DNA from: Pycnococcus provasolii
Lineage: Eukaryota > Chlorophyta > Pseudoscourfieldiophyceae > Pseudoscourfieldiales > Pycnococcaceae
Reading direction: 5' to 3'
Length of the DNA stretch: 64,000 bases
Assembly: GCA_938743325.2 (NCBI GenBank)
Contig: OW568865.1
Span: 682,001 to 746,000 of the forward strand
Every line of letters begins with the position of its first letter. Positions within the stretch are counted from its first letter, which is position 1. A model generated the notes under the pieces. That model searched no databases and was not told the DNA's origin. It was given only the letters and a program-made list of their open reading frames with translations. Position numbers and translations under genes: made by a program. Below are positions 54,656 to 63,639 of this stretch, piece by piece.

Positions 54656-56065
54656 TCATCGCTCGCGAAACGAGCTTGCGAGCTTAGCGCTATTCAAATC
54701 CATCTTGTCGAGGCGTACTGTTCCGATGAGATGCTCCGGTAGCTCGTCTTCCTGACGACCTTCGAGAAGGAAGGCCAGGTCAATCTGCAGTGCCCTTGTC
54801 GCGCCGCCGACAAGACCAACGACGTGCGCCGCAATAGTGCTTGAAGCGATGTTGCACGCCACTTCGATGTACTCGCCCTTCATGCCCACGGAGTAGAATT
54901 GCTCAATCTTCCGCCCAAGGAGCGCAGGCTTCTGCGGAACAGCCTGACGCACGAGCCATGGACCACCAGAAATTTTTGGTATCAGTTTGAACATGGCATT
55001 TTGATCCTCCGTAAAGCCGCTCGCGAATCGTCGTAGAAGTCGCCCGACGGGATGGTGGTGGTGCACGGCAGTACTGCCTGGCCGAGGTTGGAAGTACAGC
55101 ACTAGGGCCAGCCCAGGTGGAACCATCAGGTACACCACGAACGTGAACTCCGAATCTGTGGGAACGCTGCGTTTGCGGTAGAGCCAGCTCCACGGCTGAG
55201 CGACTGCGGGCAGCTTGCTGTGGTCAGCACCATCCACCAGATCGGCGGCAACCAGTTCGAAGGCAGAGTCGCTTGACGAGAACGGAATCTTCACGCCGTC
55301 GGTGAGGTAGTCGCTACCGCGAAGATTCCACATTTCTGGCGACTCGCTGTACATGGAAGCTGGCAGACTGCTCTCGCACACAGTTTGATCGTCGACAGTT
55401 GTAATTGGCTGCTGGTCTTCATCTGCTCTTGCCGCAAGTGCGTCCAATCGGTTGCATAGATCTCCTCGGGCTCGCGTCAGATCATCTTCGTCCTCGCACG
55501 CGGCGTTCCGTACCGCACGCTTCGCCATCCACGAATGACTCCTAATGAAGGCGCTTCCGAGCCTTTGAAAAGACGAGATGAGGCTGGACCCGCGCGTCAC
55601 GTGACTACGAGCCGAGCGAAATGAACACGGCTCACTGTCCGTTTGACCATCATCGTCGATGTCCTCTCCCTCCTTCGCTTCGTCGTTGTTGTCCACCTGA
55701 AGAGGCATAGGCTGAGGAGCAGGTGCCACCCGTGCTCCTCCAGAGCCGAAGCTCAGGGCAGAAGACAGCGTACGCGGCACGTCAATCAGCATGCTACCCG
55801 TCGTAGCTGCGGCAGAAGCAACCGCAGATGCAGCGCTCGTCGTTCCCGACCAGACAGCGCCAGGGATTGCCATGAGACGCGCGCTCATGCTGCCTACCGC
55901 GTGCTCTCCAGTATTGGTGGTCGTTGTTGTCGTGACACCAGCGCCACCCTCCCCTATTTGACGATCGGCTTGATTGCTATCTTCTGCATCGCGGACACGA
56001 CGACCTGGAGAGTCAGCCACGTCCGCACGACGCCCAAAGCATCTAGGTAAGAAGAACGACGCCAT
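54656..56065 (-). CDS. EDR2 C-terminal domain (DUF1336) protein
   Basis: 469 residues from the ATG at 56065. The N-terminal 230 residues are variable and Ser/Thr/Ala-rich with an acidic patch. The C-terminal about 240 residues form the EDR2_C/DUF1336 domain: MWNLRGSDYLTDGVKIPFSS-type start, FTFVVYLMVPPGLALVLYFQ, GRLLRRFASGFTEDQNAMFK then LIPKISGGPWLVRQAV, KPALLGRKIEQFYS, YIEVACNIASSTIAAHVVGL, and ELPEHLIGTVRLDKMDL. In plants EDR2 also has PH and START domains and acts as a negative regulator of defence and cell death. Those domains are absent here, as in many algal family members. It probably binds lipid at an endomembrane. Confidence 0.85.
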   Translation of the reverse strand: MASFFLPRCFGRRADVADSPGRRVRDAEDSNQADRQIGEGGAGVTTTTTTNTGEHAVGSMSARLMAIPGAVWSGTTSAASAVASAAATTGSMLIDVPRTLSSALSFGSGGARVAPAPQPMPLQVDNNDEAKEGEDIDDDGQTDSEPCSFRSARSHVTRGSSLISSFQRLGSAFIRSHSWMAKRAVRNAACEDEDDLTRARGDLCNRLDALAARADEDQQPITTVDDQTVCESSLPASMYSESPEMWNLRGSDYLTDGVKIPFSSSDSAFELVAADLVDGADHSKLPAVAQPWSWLYRKRSVPTDSEFTFVVYLMVPPGLALVLYFQPRPGSTAVHHHHPVGRLLRRFASGFTEDQNAMFKLIPKISGGPWLVRQAVPQKPALLGRKIEQFYSVGMKGEYIEVACNIASSTIAAHVVGLVGGATRALQIDLAFLLEGRQEDELPEHLIGTVRLDKMDLNSAKLASSFRER

Positions 56066-56287
56066 CGTGAAATTGTATTTGCCAAAAATACGTCGCACTG
56101 TATACAGCTTTTTGAATCATAAGCCCACACCCCCATGCTTAAAAAAGTTCGACTTCCCACCCTTTTTTTCAACTTCTCACGGGTACTATGCAGCTACCGG
56201 GTATGGTTGGGAGCGGGACTATTCCGAGGAAATTGTTTTCGGGGATGCGAGATTTCAGATTTGAGATTTCTACAAACAGTGTAAAAC

Positions 56288-59200
56288 TTATCTTACAAGA
56301 CGAGAGATGCCACGCGCATGCGCCAGAGCGGCGGAGACGTGCTCAGCGGAGTCGGAGCTGGCTCCGCCGAAGACTCGTTGAATCGTGGCTGCAAGGTTCG
56401 CCTCCAGCTTTTCAAGCTGCTTTGCAACTTTGCTGACAGTGCGTGCATCCCGAGGCGCATTCCATAGCGCATGCGAGCAGGGCAGGGGAACAAGATTGGC
56501 TGGAAGTGACGAGACGTGGGAGCAGAGCGATGCTTGCCAAGATGACGATGTTGAGCCGTCTTCGGCTTGCTCGTGCTGTGCCGCCTGGAGAGAACGACGG
56601 TAGGGTACGTCCGTGTAAAGGCACAGGGCCGTGAGTCGGTCCGCGCTGCGCGAGGCTGTGGCTGCAGCGTCTAGTATGCAGAGCATGCGCGTACGCGCCG
56701 CGTCGATCGTATCAGACTTCGTCGCGTTGTCTGCGAGCGACTGCAATGTCTCGCGTAGCGTGCCAAGTATGTGAAGGTGTGCCGCGTGCCATCGTGCAGA
56801 GTACATGCTGACCCGGTCACGCTTTGAGAGCTCTGGAAGGCGTGGCAATACCCGTGTCGTCGCGCGTGCGTGCAGCTGCAGCCTCTCGAATGTCGACGGG
56901 GGTAGGATATCGACAATCGGGGAAAGCATGCCTTTCGCCGACATCACTCTAGTAAGCTCTTGACCTGCGGAGCTGGCTTTGCCCAAAATGTCATGCCAGT
57001 GCTTGAGAATGCCAATTGCTGGATATGCCGACGCACTTAGATCGAGCGCCACGTCAAAGCAATGAAGCGTGAATGCGAGCGTTCCACCGTACGGAATCGC
57101 GCGCGACTTCGCCTCGGGATCTTCGTCCGAGTGAGAAACGCGATCGAGAAGTCTATCCCACCGCACACAGTCTCGAAGCGACGATGCCACCTCTGATAGA
57201 CCTGCCGCAGGCTGATCACCCTCGTACTGTGGCGCTGTTGTTGCATCTTGAAGAGCGATCCGACGCAGGTACTCCACACGAAGCACGGCAAAGCTGCTCG
57301 CAAGGTCGCACAAAGTACCCGCAGATGCGCCCGCTAGTACCGCCAGGCGAACGTGCGCCTCTGAGAGACCAGGACGCGTGCTGTCGCTGTCGCCACCCGA
57401 GGGAGAGGGAAGGCGCTCAGCCGCCTCCGTCAGCAGCACAGAAGTGCGGTGCACTGCGTCGAGGACGACGGAAAGATTTGCCACAGCTCGTGCCATCGCC
57501 TCGAAGCCACCCTCTTCACGAGACGTCGCGAGAGTCGCGCTCACGGCATCAGCCTCGAGCAGAGCGAGGCCAGCTGAGCGAATCGTCGTGATATGCTCCA
57601 CAACGCCCTCGGCGAATGCTTCGGAGCAGAGAGCCACGGCATCCACGACACACTTCTCGTAGAACTCCCGTGGACTGGGCTTTGGACGATGATGGAAATA
57701 CCTCGCGACGGATTCAGCCTTGTCGTCGTTAGACGCAATGTTGGTGACGAGCTTGCTTCGCAACGCCTTCCACGATCTTAGGCCCTTTAGACCCGAGGTA
57801 CCATGTTCGGCGGAAGCATTTCCCCACGCCTCGCGTACGGCGTCGCGCGAAACGAATGTGCTGTGAACCGCCCAAAGTCCTTCGAGATGCCAAGACAGAA
57901 GTTCGCAAGCTCGGTCCACAGCCGACACCGACGTGACCATGCGCACGCCCAAATCCCGATCGACGGAAGTCGCGTCGAAGCTCACCTTCGAGTCGCCGTT
58001 GTCTTCGACACGAAATGCGTCACGCAGTGCACGCACACAGTTGGCTGCACGAGCATGCAAGTGAACCTCGATCGGATCGCTCGTGGCGACTGGTGCATTT
58101 GCGGGCAGAACACCAGCAAAGCCCGGCGCAATCTCAATCTGGTAAAGGAGCATGGCTGCGCGCACAGCCTCCTGCGCCGAAAGTGAGACGGCAGTCTGGT
58201 TGTCAGGCATATCGCCATGGGCTCCAAGACTGAGGGCGCAGCGCAGGCCCTCCGCAAGTGCGCTAGCCGCTTCCTCAACATCCTCAAGAAGAATTTCGAG
58301 CGCGCCCACTTCCTCTACTTGCTGCTGCTGCTGCTGCTGCTCCGCTTCCTCTTGCTGCGGATCCCGCTTTTGCTCCTTACCGTCTGACTGGTCTTCCAGC
58401 TTTGCTTGGCTACGCGGGGAGATCAGCTGATCTCGCGGAGACGAACCCGCCTCGCTCGAGCCTAGCTGGCTGATTCCACTCGGCATTCGCCAAAGCAACA
58501 CGTAATCTGTCTGCTGCGAGACGAGCATGCGGCGTGCGCGGCCAAGCTCGGAAACCACTTCCTCGTATTTGCACGCGATGGCAAGCTCGCGAATCGTCTC
58601 CGGGAATTGGAAGAGCGCACGTCGCCTTGCCATGCTCGCCTGCAGGCTCTTCAGGTGGTCGAGTCGCTTTTGCAGGCTAAGAAGTGTAGAAAACTCCTCA
58701 TCTACCGCACCCTTCCACCCGCGCAGCGCACTCACCATCGCATTGCTGTCTGCGCCTTGCTTGCCATCGTCGCCGCCAAAGAAGTCGCGCTCTGTCACCG
58801 CGAGCTTGGCGCTGATGTCTGCAATGGTGTCGCGACACCGTATGAATCGGTCAAAGTTTGCCTTGACCAGGCGACGAAGCATGTCGTTTTGCCTTGCGAG
58901 CGACGTCTCGAGCATCGCCTGTCCTCGCTTGACGTCCGCAAACGGTGTATCGCGATGCACGTGCCACATGTACGCCACAGGGTCGAACGCAGGAGACGCT
59001 GGCGAAACCGCGCTTGTGAGCGCCTCAGCAGCGTTTCCCTGCGACGGCTGGAGGTCGGCGGTAGGAGCCGACGCTAAGCCAGGAGGCACGGAGGTGGACA
59101 TGACGCGCGGTCGCGCAGCTGCGGACAGCTTCCTGCCCGGCGGCGGCGGCGGTTCTGCTGCTGCGTCCGTTGAGGCACCGTCGTCGACGGCAGCGCCGTT

Positions 59201-59689
59201 ATCCGGACGCACGAGCGTCAGCCTCTGCGCATCGAGCTCTCCGAGCTGAAGGAGGTCGGTGTGAGCGACGGAGAAGTCGTCCCCCGCCGCCGCGGCAGCG
59301 ACAGCGTGGATTGCCGCTCCCGCCTTGGTTCTCTCCTCCTCCGAGGTCTGTCCGTCACCGTCGCTTCCCTGTTGTGCTGACGCTGCCGTGAGACTGAGCG
59401 AAGCCAGCCTTGCCGCCTGCACGTCCATGTCTTCTAGGTCAAGTTGGCTCCAGAGGCACGGCCCTCGGCTCGACCAAGGCGCACTGTTTCGGTCTCCGGA
59501 TGAAGTTGTTTGTCCTCCTCCTCCTCGGTCGTCGTCGGAGTCGGACATGAAGAGCTCGGAGTCGGAGAAGTACGAGGCGGAGGAGGAAGCGGAGGAGGAG
59601 GAAGCGGCATCGTTATCCCCACCACCTCCCCCCCTCTCTTCTGCGTCGTCGCTGTCATCAACGAAACCGTCGTCGGCGTCGGCGGGCAT
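56288..59689 (-). CDS. Exocyst complex subunit SEC5 (EXOC2)
   Basis: 1,133 residues. The N-terminal 200 residues are acidic and disordered. The SEC5 core begins at about 240: FDPVAYMWHVHRDTPFADVK, then ETSLARQNDMLRRLVKANFD and RFIRCRDTIADISAKL, closely matching the conserved start of plant and animal SEC5 (...LVKDNFDCFVSCKTTIDDIESKL). Helical-bundle sequence follows to the end, with a poly-Gln/Glu insertion at about 435-460. SEC5 belongs to the octameric exocyst that tethers secretory vesicles to the plasma membrane. The animal TIG/IPT domain at the N terminus is not seen, as in plants. It is divergent from the LPA1-domain gene across a 225-bp promoter region. Confidence 0.83.
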   Translation of the reverse strand: MPADADDGFVDDSDDAEERGGGGGDNDAASSSSASSSASYFSDSELFMSDSDDDRGGGGQTTSSGDRNSAPWSSRGPCLWSQLDLEDMDVQAARLASLSLTAASAQQGSDGDGQTSEEERTKAGAAIHAVAAAAAGDDFSVAHTDLLQLGELDAQRLTLVRPDNGAAVDDGASTDAAAEPPPPPGRKLSAAARPRVMSTSVPPGLASAPTADLQPSQGNAAEALTSAVSPASPAFDPVAYMWHVHRDTPFADVKRGQAMLETSLARQNDMLRRLVKANFDRFIRCRDTIADISAKLAVTERDFFGGDDGKQGADSNAMVSALRGWKGAVDEEFSTLLSLQKRLDHLKSLQASMARRRALFQFPETIRELAIACKYEEVVSELGRARRMLVSQQTDYVLLWRMPSGISQLGSSEAGSSPRDQLISPRSQAKLEDQSDGKEQKRDPQQEEAEQQQQQQQVEEVGALEILLEDVEEAASALAEGLRCALSLGAHGDMPDNQTAVSLSAQEAVRAAMLLYQIEIAPGFAGVLPANAPVATSDPIEVHLHARAANCVRALRDAFRVEDNGDSKVSFDATSVDRDLGVRMVTSVSAVDRACELLSWHLEGLWAVHSTFVSRDAVREAWGNASAEHGTSGLKGLRSWKALRSKLVTNIASNDDKAESVARYFHHRPKPSPREFYEKCVVDAVALCSEAFAEGVVEHITTIRSAGLALLEADAVSATLATSREEGGFEAMARAVANLSVVLDAVHRTSVLLTEAAERLPSPSGGDSDSTRPGLSEAHVRLAVLAGASAGTLCDLASSFAVLRVEYLRRIALQDATTAPQYEGDQPAAGLSEVASSLRDCVRWDRLLDRVSHSDEDPEAKSRAIPYGGTLAFTLHCFDVALDLSASAYPAIGILKHWHDILGKASSAGQELTRVMSAKGMLSPIVDILPPSTFERLQLHARATTRVLPRLPELSKRDRVSMYSARWHAAHLHILGTLRETLQSLADNATKSDTIDAARTRMLCILDAAATASRSADRLTALCLYTDVPYRRSLQAAQHEQAEDGSTSSSWQASLCSHVSSLPANLVPLPCSHALWNAPRDARTVSKVAKQLEKLEANLAATIQRVFGGASSDSAEHVSAALAHARGISRLVR

Positions 59690-59761
59690 GATGATATGAT
59701 GCCCAGAATGAAATGAAACAGAATGAAAAAGCCAAAGAAAAAGGCGCCAGAAATCGGCGAG

Positions 59762-59821
59762 CCCTAACCCTAACCCTAATCGAACTGCCCTTTTCTCGAT
59801 GGTGTTGTGTTAGGGTTAGGG
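59762..59821. repeat. Pair of oppositely oriented telomere-like tracts in a divergent promoter
   Basis: CCCTAACCCTAACCCTAA at 59762-59779 reads TTAGGG on the SEC5 sense strand; TTAGGGTTAGGG at 59810-59821 is on the sense strand of the LPA1-domain gene. Each tract is therefore sense-oriented for the gene nearest its side. Confidence 0.92.
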
Positions 59822-59914
59822 CTATGAATTCTGTGGCTCGAATTCTCTGGTAGGAGATCTCTCTCCCCCCCCTCCTCGTTTCCTCACCGTCCACAACCTG
59901 TTTTCATACACGCG

Positions 59915-60943
59915 ATGGCGACGATGCCCTCCACACTTCATATGCGCCACTCGAGGTTCCGCCCTCCCTCTTCGGCGCGCACATGCACGTCGTCTTTGTC
60001 GTCATCGTCGTTATTCTCTGGCCGTCGTCATTCTCGGAGCACTTCACGCGTTCCCTTTGTCGTGTCGGCTGTGCAGAAGGAGTCACAGATGGACTCCAAC
60101 CAGTCTGCGCAAGAAACATCCTCAAGTACAGGTCAACAGCCTCAGCCTCAGAGGGTGCAGAGTTCGCAAGGATCATCAAGAACAAAGTACGCGCTCAACA
60201 CGAAACTGCGAGGTGAGGCGACGGCGCCGTTTCGTACGGTTCGGCTGTTCGGATTCGGGGCGCTCATGGCGAGCGCGGGACTTGGACTTGCCATCAACTC
60301 GATTCAGCTTCTCGCTGGGATCAGTGGTGCCAAGGGTCCGTCATTTGATCTCGGCGGAGCTCTGCAGTCGGAGGCGATCGACCTCGGTGCCCTCGTGCTT
60401 CTTGGTTTCCTGCTGCGCAACGACCTTCAGGCTCGCGAAAAGCAGCTTGCTCGACTCGCACGTGAGGATAATCTCGCTGCTCTTCCGCTGCGACTTTCGA
60501 ATAATAAGTCGCTGCAGGTTGGCGACTTGCGCGGCTTTCACCGCCTTGTCATCATCGCCGGTCCCCCAGCACAGGTCGCCACCTCAATCGCGGAGGCGGA
60601 TGCTCTCCGTGAGGAGCTGGAGCGACGAAGTGTGTTCATCGTCGGCCTTCCAACCTCCGACGACACGGATGGTTTGGTGCCGTTGCCACAGAGCAAGGAG
60701 GATCTGCGATGGCGTGCCAGCGTTCCCCTGCCTGGTTTGGATGCTTGGAGAAGCTTCATTTCCGACCAAGCGAGATTAGCAGGCGCTGACGTGAGTGAGA
60801 GCGGGTGCTACATTTCGCTCAGGATAGATGGCCGGGTGCGAGGAAGTGGACGTGGTATGGTGCCTTGGGACAACATGCTCGTCCTGCCAGTGAATGATGG
60901 CCTGTTCAAGGGACCGCTCGACTTTGTGGACGGCAAGGTGTAG
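59915..60943 (+). CDS. Plastid protein with LPA1/REP27 (DUF3493) domain
   Basis: 342 residues. Residues 1-55 are Ser/Arg/Thr-rich with almost no acidic residues: a plastid transit peptide. A disordered Gln/Ser linker precedes the LOW PSII ACCUMULATION 1 / Rep27 domain: LRGEATAPFRTVRLFGFGAL then ASAGLGLAINSIQLLAG (first membrane helix), LGALVLLGFLLRNDLQAREK and QLARLAREDNLAALPLRLSN, then GDLRGFHRLVIIAG. LPA1/REP27 is a thylakoid protein that helps D1 assembly and repair of photosystem II. Classical LPA1 carries TPR motifs before the membrane part; none is visible here, so this is a TPR-less relative. The C-terminal 150 residues are soluble and mixed alpha/beta (PWDNMLVLPVNDGLFKGPLD). Confidence 0.78.
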   Translation: MATMPSTLHMRHSRFRPPSSARTCTSSLSSSSLFSGRRHSRSTSRVPFVVSAVQKESQMDSNQSAQETSSSTGQQPQPQRVQSSQGSSRTKYALNTKLRGEATAPFRTVRLFGFGALMASAGLGLAINSIQLLAGISGAKGPSFDLGGALQSEAIDLGALVLLGFLLRNDLQAREKQLARLAREDNLAALPLRLSNNKSLQVGDLRGFHRLVIIAGPPAQVATSIAEADALREELERRSVFIVGLPTSDDTDGLVPLPQSKEDLRWRASVPLPGLDAWRSFISDQARLAGADVSESGCYISLRIDGRVRGSGRGMVPWDNMLVLPVNDGLFKGPLDFVDGKV

Positions 60944-61158
60944 AGGCTGAGATTGGAGCTTGTTTTGATTTTTTTTACATACAGTAATAAGAAAATATTT
61001 TTTGCCGCCGCCGTTGCGTTCCTTATTACATAAGAAAAGCTCACACAAAACAGCAAAAGCTGAAAAGCAGATATGCGGTTGATTGATTTGGGGGATTGGA
61101 ACACGCAATTGTTAATTTAATTTGATCGAAGGAGGAATTTGATCAAATCAATCTAGAA

Positions 61159-63285
61159 ATGGCGTCGCTGCTGTTTGGCGCACCCTCCTGCCCCTACGGC
61201 GAGTTCAATGATCGCACGTCGTATGTCGCAGCATCAAAATCGGAAGAATCGGACATCTTCTTACCTGCGGACGGTCACGTGATCTCGAAGCCCCGTGGAT
61301 ACGAAGCGTGCGAAACTTTGAACGATTTACGACAGGAAGTCGCACGTCGATTTGACGCGCGTCCCTGTCTCGGCACGCGTGAGCTGATCGAAGCGTCGAC
61401 GGATGAAAAGGGAAGAGAGAAGCTGACGCTTGGTCCGTATGAATACATCAGCTACGCGGAGTTTGAGTCATCAGCCAAGGCGTTCGCGTCGGGACTCTGC
61501 TCGCTGACGGGTGTCGTCGCGAGGGACATTGTCACCGTGTACGCGGAGACAAAGGCGGAATGGATGCTTGCCCTGCATGGATGCATGGCAGCGAACCTCC
61601 AAGTCGCCACCGTGTACGCGACACTAGGCGCGGAAGGCGCCAGCTTCGCCATCAACCAGACAGCCTCCAAGGTGTGCGTCGCTGACTCCAAGCTCCTCAA
61701 AGTTCTACTCACAGTTTCGGAGGAGTGCAAGCAGCTCAAGTACGTCATCACCATCGGAAACGTTCCGGCGAAGCTTCTCGCGGATGCCAAGGCGAAAGGA
61801 CTCGCCGTAATTTCGGCGGCTGACGTCATCGAGGCGGGCATGGGCAAGGACGTCAGCGGACCGCCTGCAAAGCCGAGCGACATTGCTGTCATCATGTACA
61901 CGTCTGGAACCACGGGCGCGCCGAAGGGCGTTCTGATGAGTCATGCGAACATCCTCGCGGGTGTCGCCGGACTCACGGAAACAGCCACGAGCGGGAAGCT
62001 CACAGCCGACTCGGAGATTGTCTACCTAGCCTACCTGCCTCTCGCTCACATCATGGAGCTCGCACTCGAGCACGTCATGCTCTGCCTCGGCGCTGCTGTC
62101 GCGTATGGCTCGCCGGGAACGTTCACAGACTCCGCGCCGAAGATCAACAACTGCGTCGGCGATGCAAGCGAGGCGAGGCCCACGGTGCTTGTCTGCGCGC
62201 CGGCGGTTCTGGACAAGATCCGATCCGCCGTGATGGCGAAGGTTTCAAAGGCGTCAGCGCTTAGCCGCTGGATCTTTCACATGGCAATCCGTGCGGCCAT
62301 GGAGAGGCGTGATAGCAACATCACGCGTGGGTTTGTCGGCAGTCCGCCATTCTGGAACAAGCTCGTCTTCAGCAAGATGCATGCAATACTTGGAGGTCGC
62401 GTGCAGTGGATTGCGAGCGGATCTGCGCCTCTCGATCCGGATACGCAGGTTTTCGTCGAGTGCTGCTTCAACGTTCCGATCGTGCAGGGATACGCGCTCA
62501 CGGAGACGAGCTGCGGCGGGTGTTGCGTTTCGCCTGGCGACGTCACGCCGGGTACCGTCGGCGGACCTTTGCCGTCGTGCATGTACAAGCTCGAGGACTG
62601 GAAGGAGGGCGGATACATGACAGCGGACAAGGACGATCCGAGCATCAACGCGACGCGTGGCGAGGTGCACATCGGCGGCCCGTCCATTGCCATGGGATAC
62701 TTCGTGCCGTCCACGCCCGCTCGCAATGACGAGGAGGCGAAGAACATCAAGCAGCTCGTCTCGAAGAATGCGAGCGACTTTTACACGGACACGAACGGAA
62801 CGCGCTGGTTCGTTACGGGTGACATCGGCGCGGTGGACAACGAGCACAGGCGTCTCATGATTGTCGATCGGAAGAAGGATCTGGTCAAGCTTCGCCATGG
62901 CGAGTACGTCGCGCTATCCAAGGTTGAGGGCGTGCTGCAGAGCGACGCGGCGATAGACCAGGTTCTGTGCGTTGGGAAGAGCACGAAGACGACGCTGTGC
63001 GCGGTGATTGTTCCGAGCAGGGATCACATGGTTGCGAGTGGCGCGAGTACCGAGGCGGAGAAGGAGGCGCTCTGCAAGGACCCGAAGTACGCCGAGGCAT
63101 TCGGCGCGATTGTGAAGGACGTGGCAAAGAAGCGCGGCCTTTCCCAAACGGAGACGCCGAGCGTGATTGTGCTGAGTCCGCACGCGTGGACGGTGGAGAA
63201 CGACCTACTGACAGCTGCGCAGAAGAAGAAGCGTCCACAGATTCTCGCGAGCGTGCGTGAGGCGTTGGACGCCGCTGGGTATTGA
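61159..63285 (+). CDS. Long-chain acyl-CoA synthetase (LACS/ACSL)
   Basis: 708 residues. An AMP-forming ligase that activates long-chain fatty acids to acyl-CoA. Motifs in order: ATP-binding VIMYTSGTTGAPKGV (about residue 245), the substrate-channel region, VPIVQGYALTETSCGGC (about 440), WFVTGDIGAVD (about 550), and DRKKDLVKLRHGEYVALSKV (about 570), which is the LACS-type signature near the C-terminal domain hinge. The length is typical (650-720). There is no strong plastid transit peptide, so it is probably at the ER, peroxisome or lipid droplet. The start MASLLFGAPSCPYGEFNDRT is the first ATG after an A/T-rich leader. Confidence 0.93.
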   Translation: MASLLFGAPSCPYGEFNDRTSYVAASKSEESDIFLPADGHVISKPRGYEACETLNDLRQEVARRFDARPCLGTRELIEASTDEKGREKLTLGPYEYISYAEFESSAKAFASGLCSLTGVVARDIVTVYAETKAEWMLALHGCMAANLQVATVYATLGAEGASFAINQTASKVCVADSKLLKVLLTVSEECKQLKYVITIGNVPAKLLADAKAKGLAVISAADVIEAGMGKDVSGPPAKPSDIAVIMYTSGTTGAPKGVLMSHANILAGVAGLTETATSGKLTADSEIVYLAYLPLAHIMELALEHVMLCLGAAVAYGSPGTFTDSAPKINNCVGDASEARPTVLVCAPAVLDKIRSAVMAKVSKASALSRWIFHMAIRAAMERRDSNITRGFVGSPPFWNKLVFSKMHAILGGRVQWIASGSAPLDPDTQVFVECCFNVPIVQGYALTETSCGGCCVSPGDVTPGTVGGPLPSCMYKLEDWKEGGYMTADKDDPSINATRGEVHIGGPSIAMGYFVPSTPARNDEEAKNIKQLVSKNASDFYTDTNGTRWFVTGDIGAVDNEHRRLMIVDRKKDLVKLRHGEYVALSKVEGVLQSDAAIDQVLCVGKSTKTTLCAVIVPSRDHMVASGASTEAEKEALCKDPKYAEAFGAIVKDVAKKRGLSQTETPSVIVLSPHAWTVENDLLTAAQKKKRPQILASVREALDAAGY

Positions 63286-63620
63286 CTTGATTGACTTGTT
63301 GTGAGGTGAGTGAGTGGTGGTGTGCTGAGGGGGAGAGGAATAACGAACCGCATGTGTGTAAGAATTCTTGACCACATTATGAGCGCCAGTAATGGCGGTC
63401 GTGAAGAGTTGAAGGTTAGGCGAAGAATGATTGTTACTAAAGGTAGAAACGCGGAGCGAGCACAGATGCGAGCGCCGCGAGCACGTCCTGAGATGCTGGC
63501 GGCAGATCAAGACGTGGCAGTCAAGACGTAGTCGGGTGGTCAAGACGTAATCGGTTAGAAAAGGGGGTTTGAAAGGGTTGAGTCGGTTAGGGGTTAGCAA
63601 CGGTCACCGTGCCGGTGACA
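63286..63620 (-). mobile_element. Probable LTR of a Ty3/gypsy element (outer boundary not found)
   Basis: On the minus strand, just past the end of the retroelement coding region, a polypurine run (63621-63636) is followed directly by TGTCACC at 63620, the expected start of a 3' LTR. The sequence to the left contains TCAAGACGT direct repeats (about 63507-63550) and CTAACCCC-type motifs. The LTR must end before the LACS stop codon at 63285. Its inner end is clear, its outer end is not. Confidence 0.5.
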
Positions 63621-63639
63621 CTCGCCCCTCCCCTCTGGT

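Noticed and set aside
59415-59700. Frames antisense to the SEC5 N terminus
   Set aside because: Mirror of acidic Asp/Ser codon runs; the minus-strand frame continues into the conserved SEC5 core.
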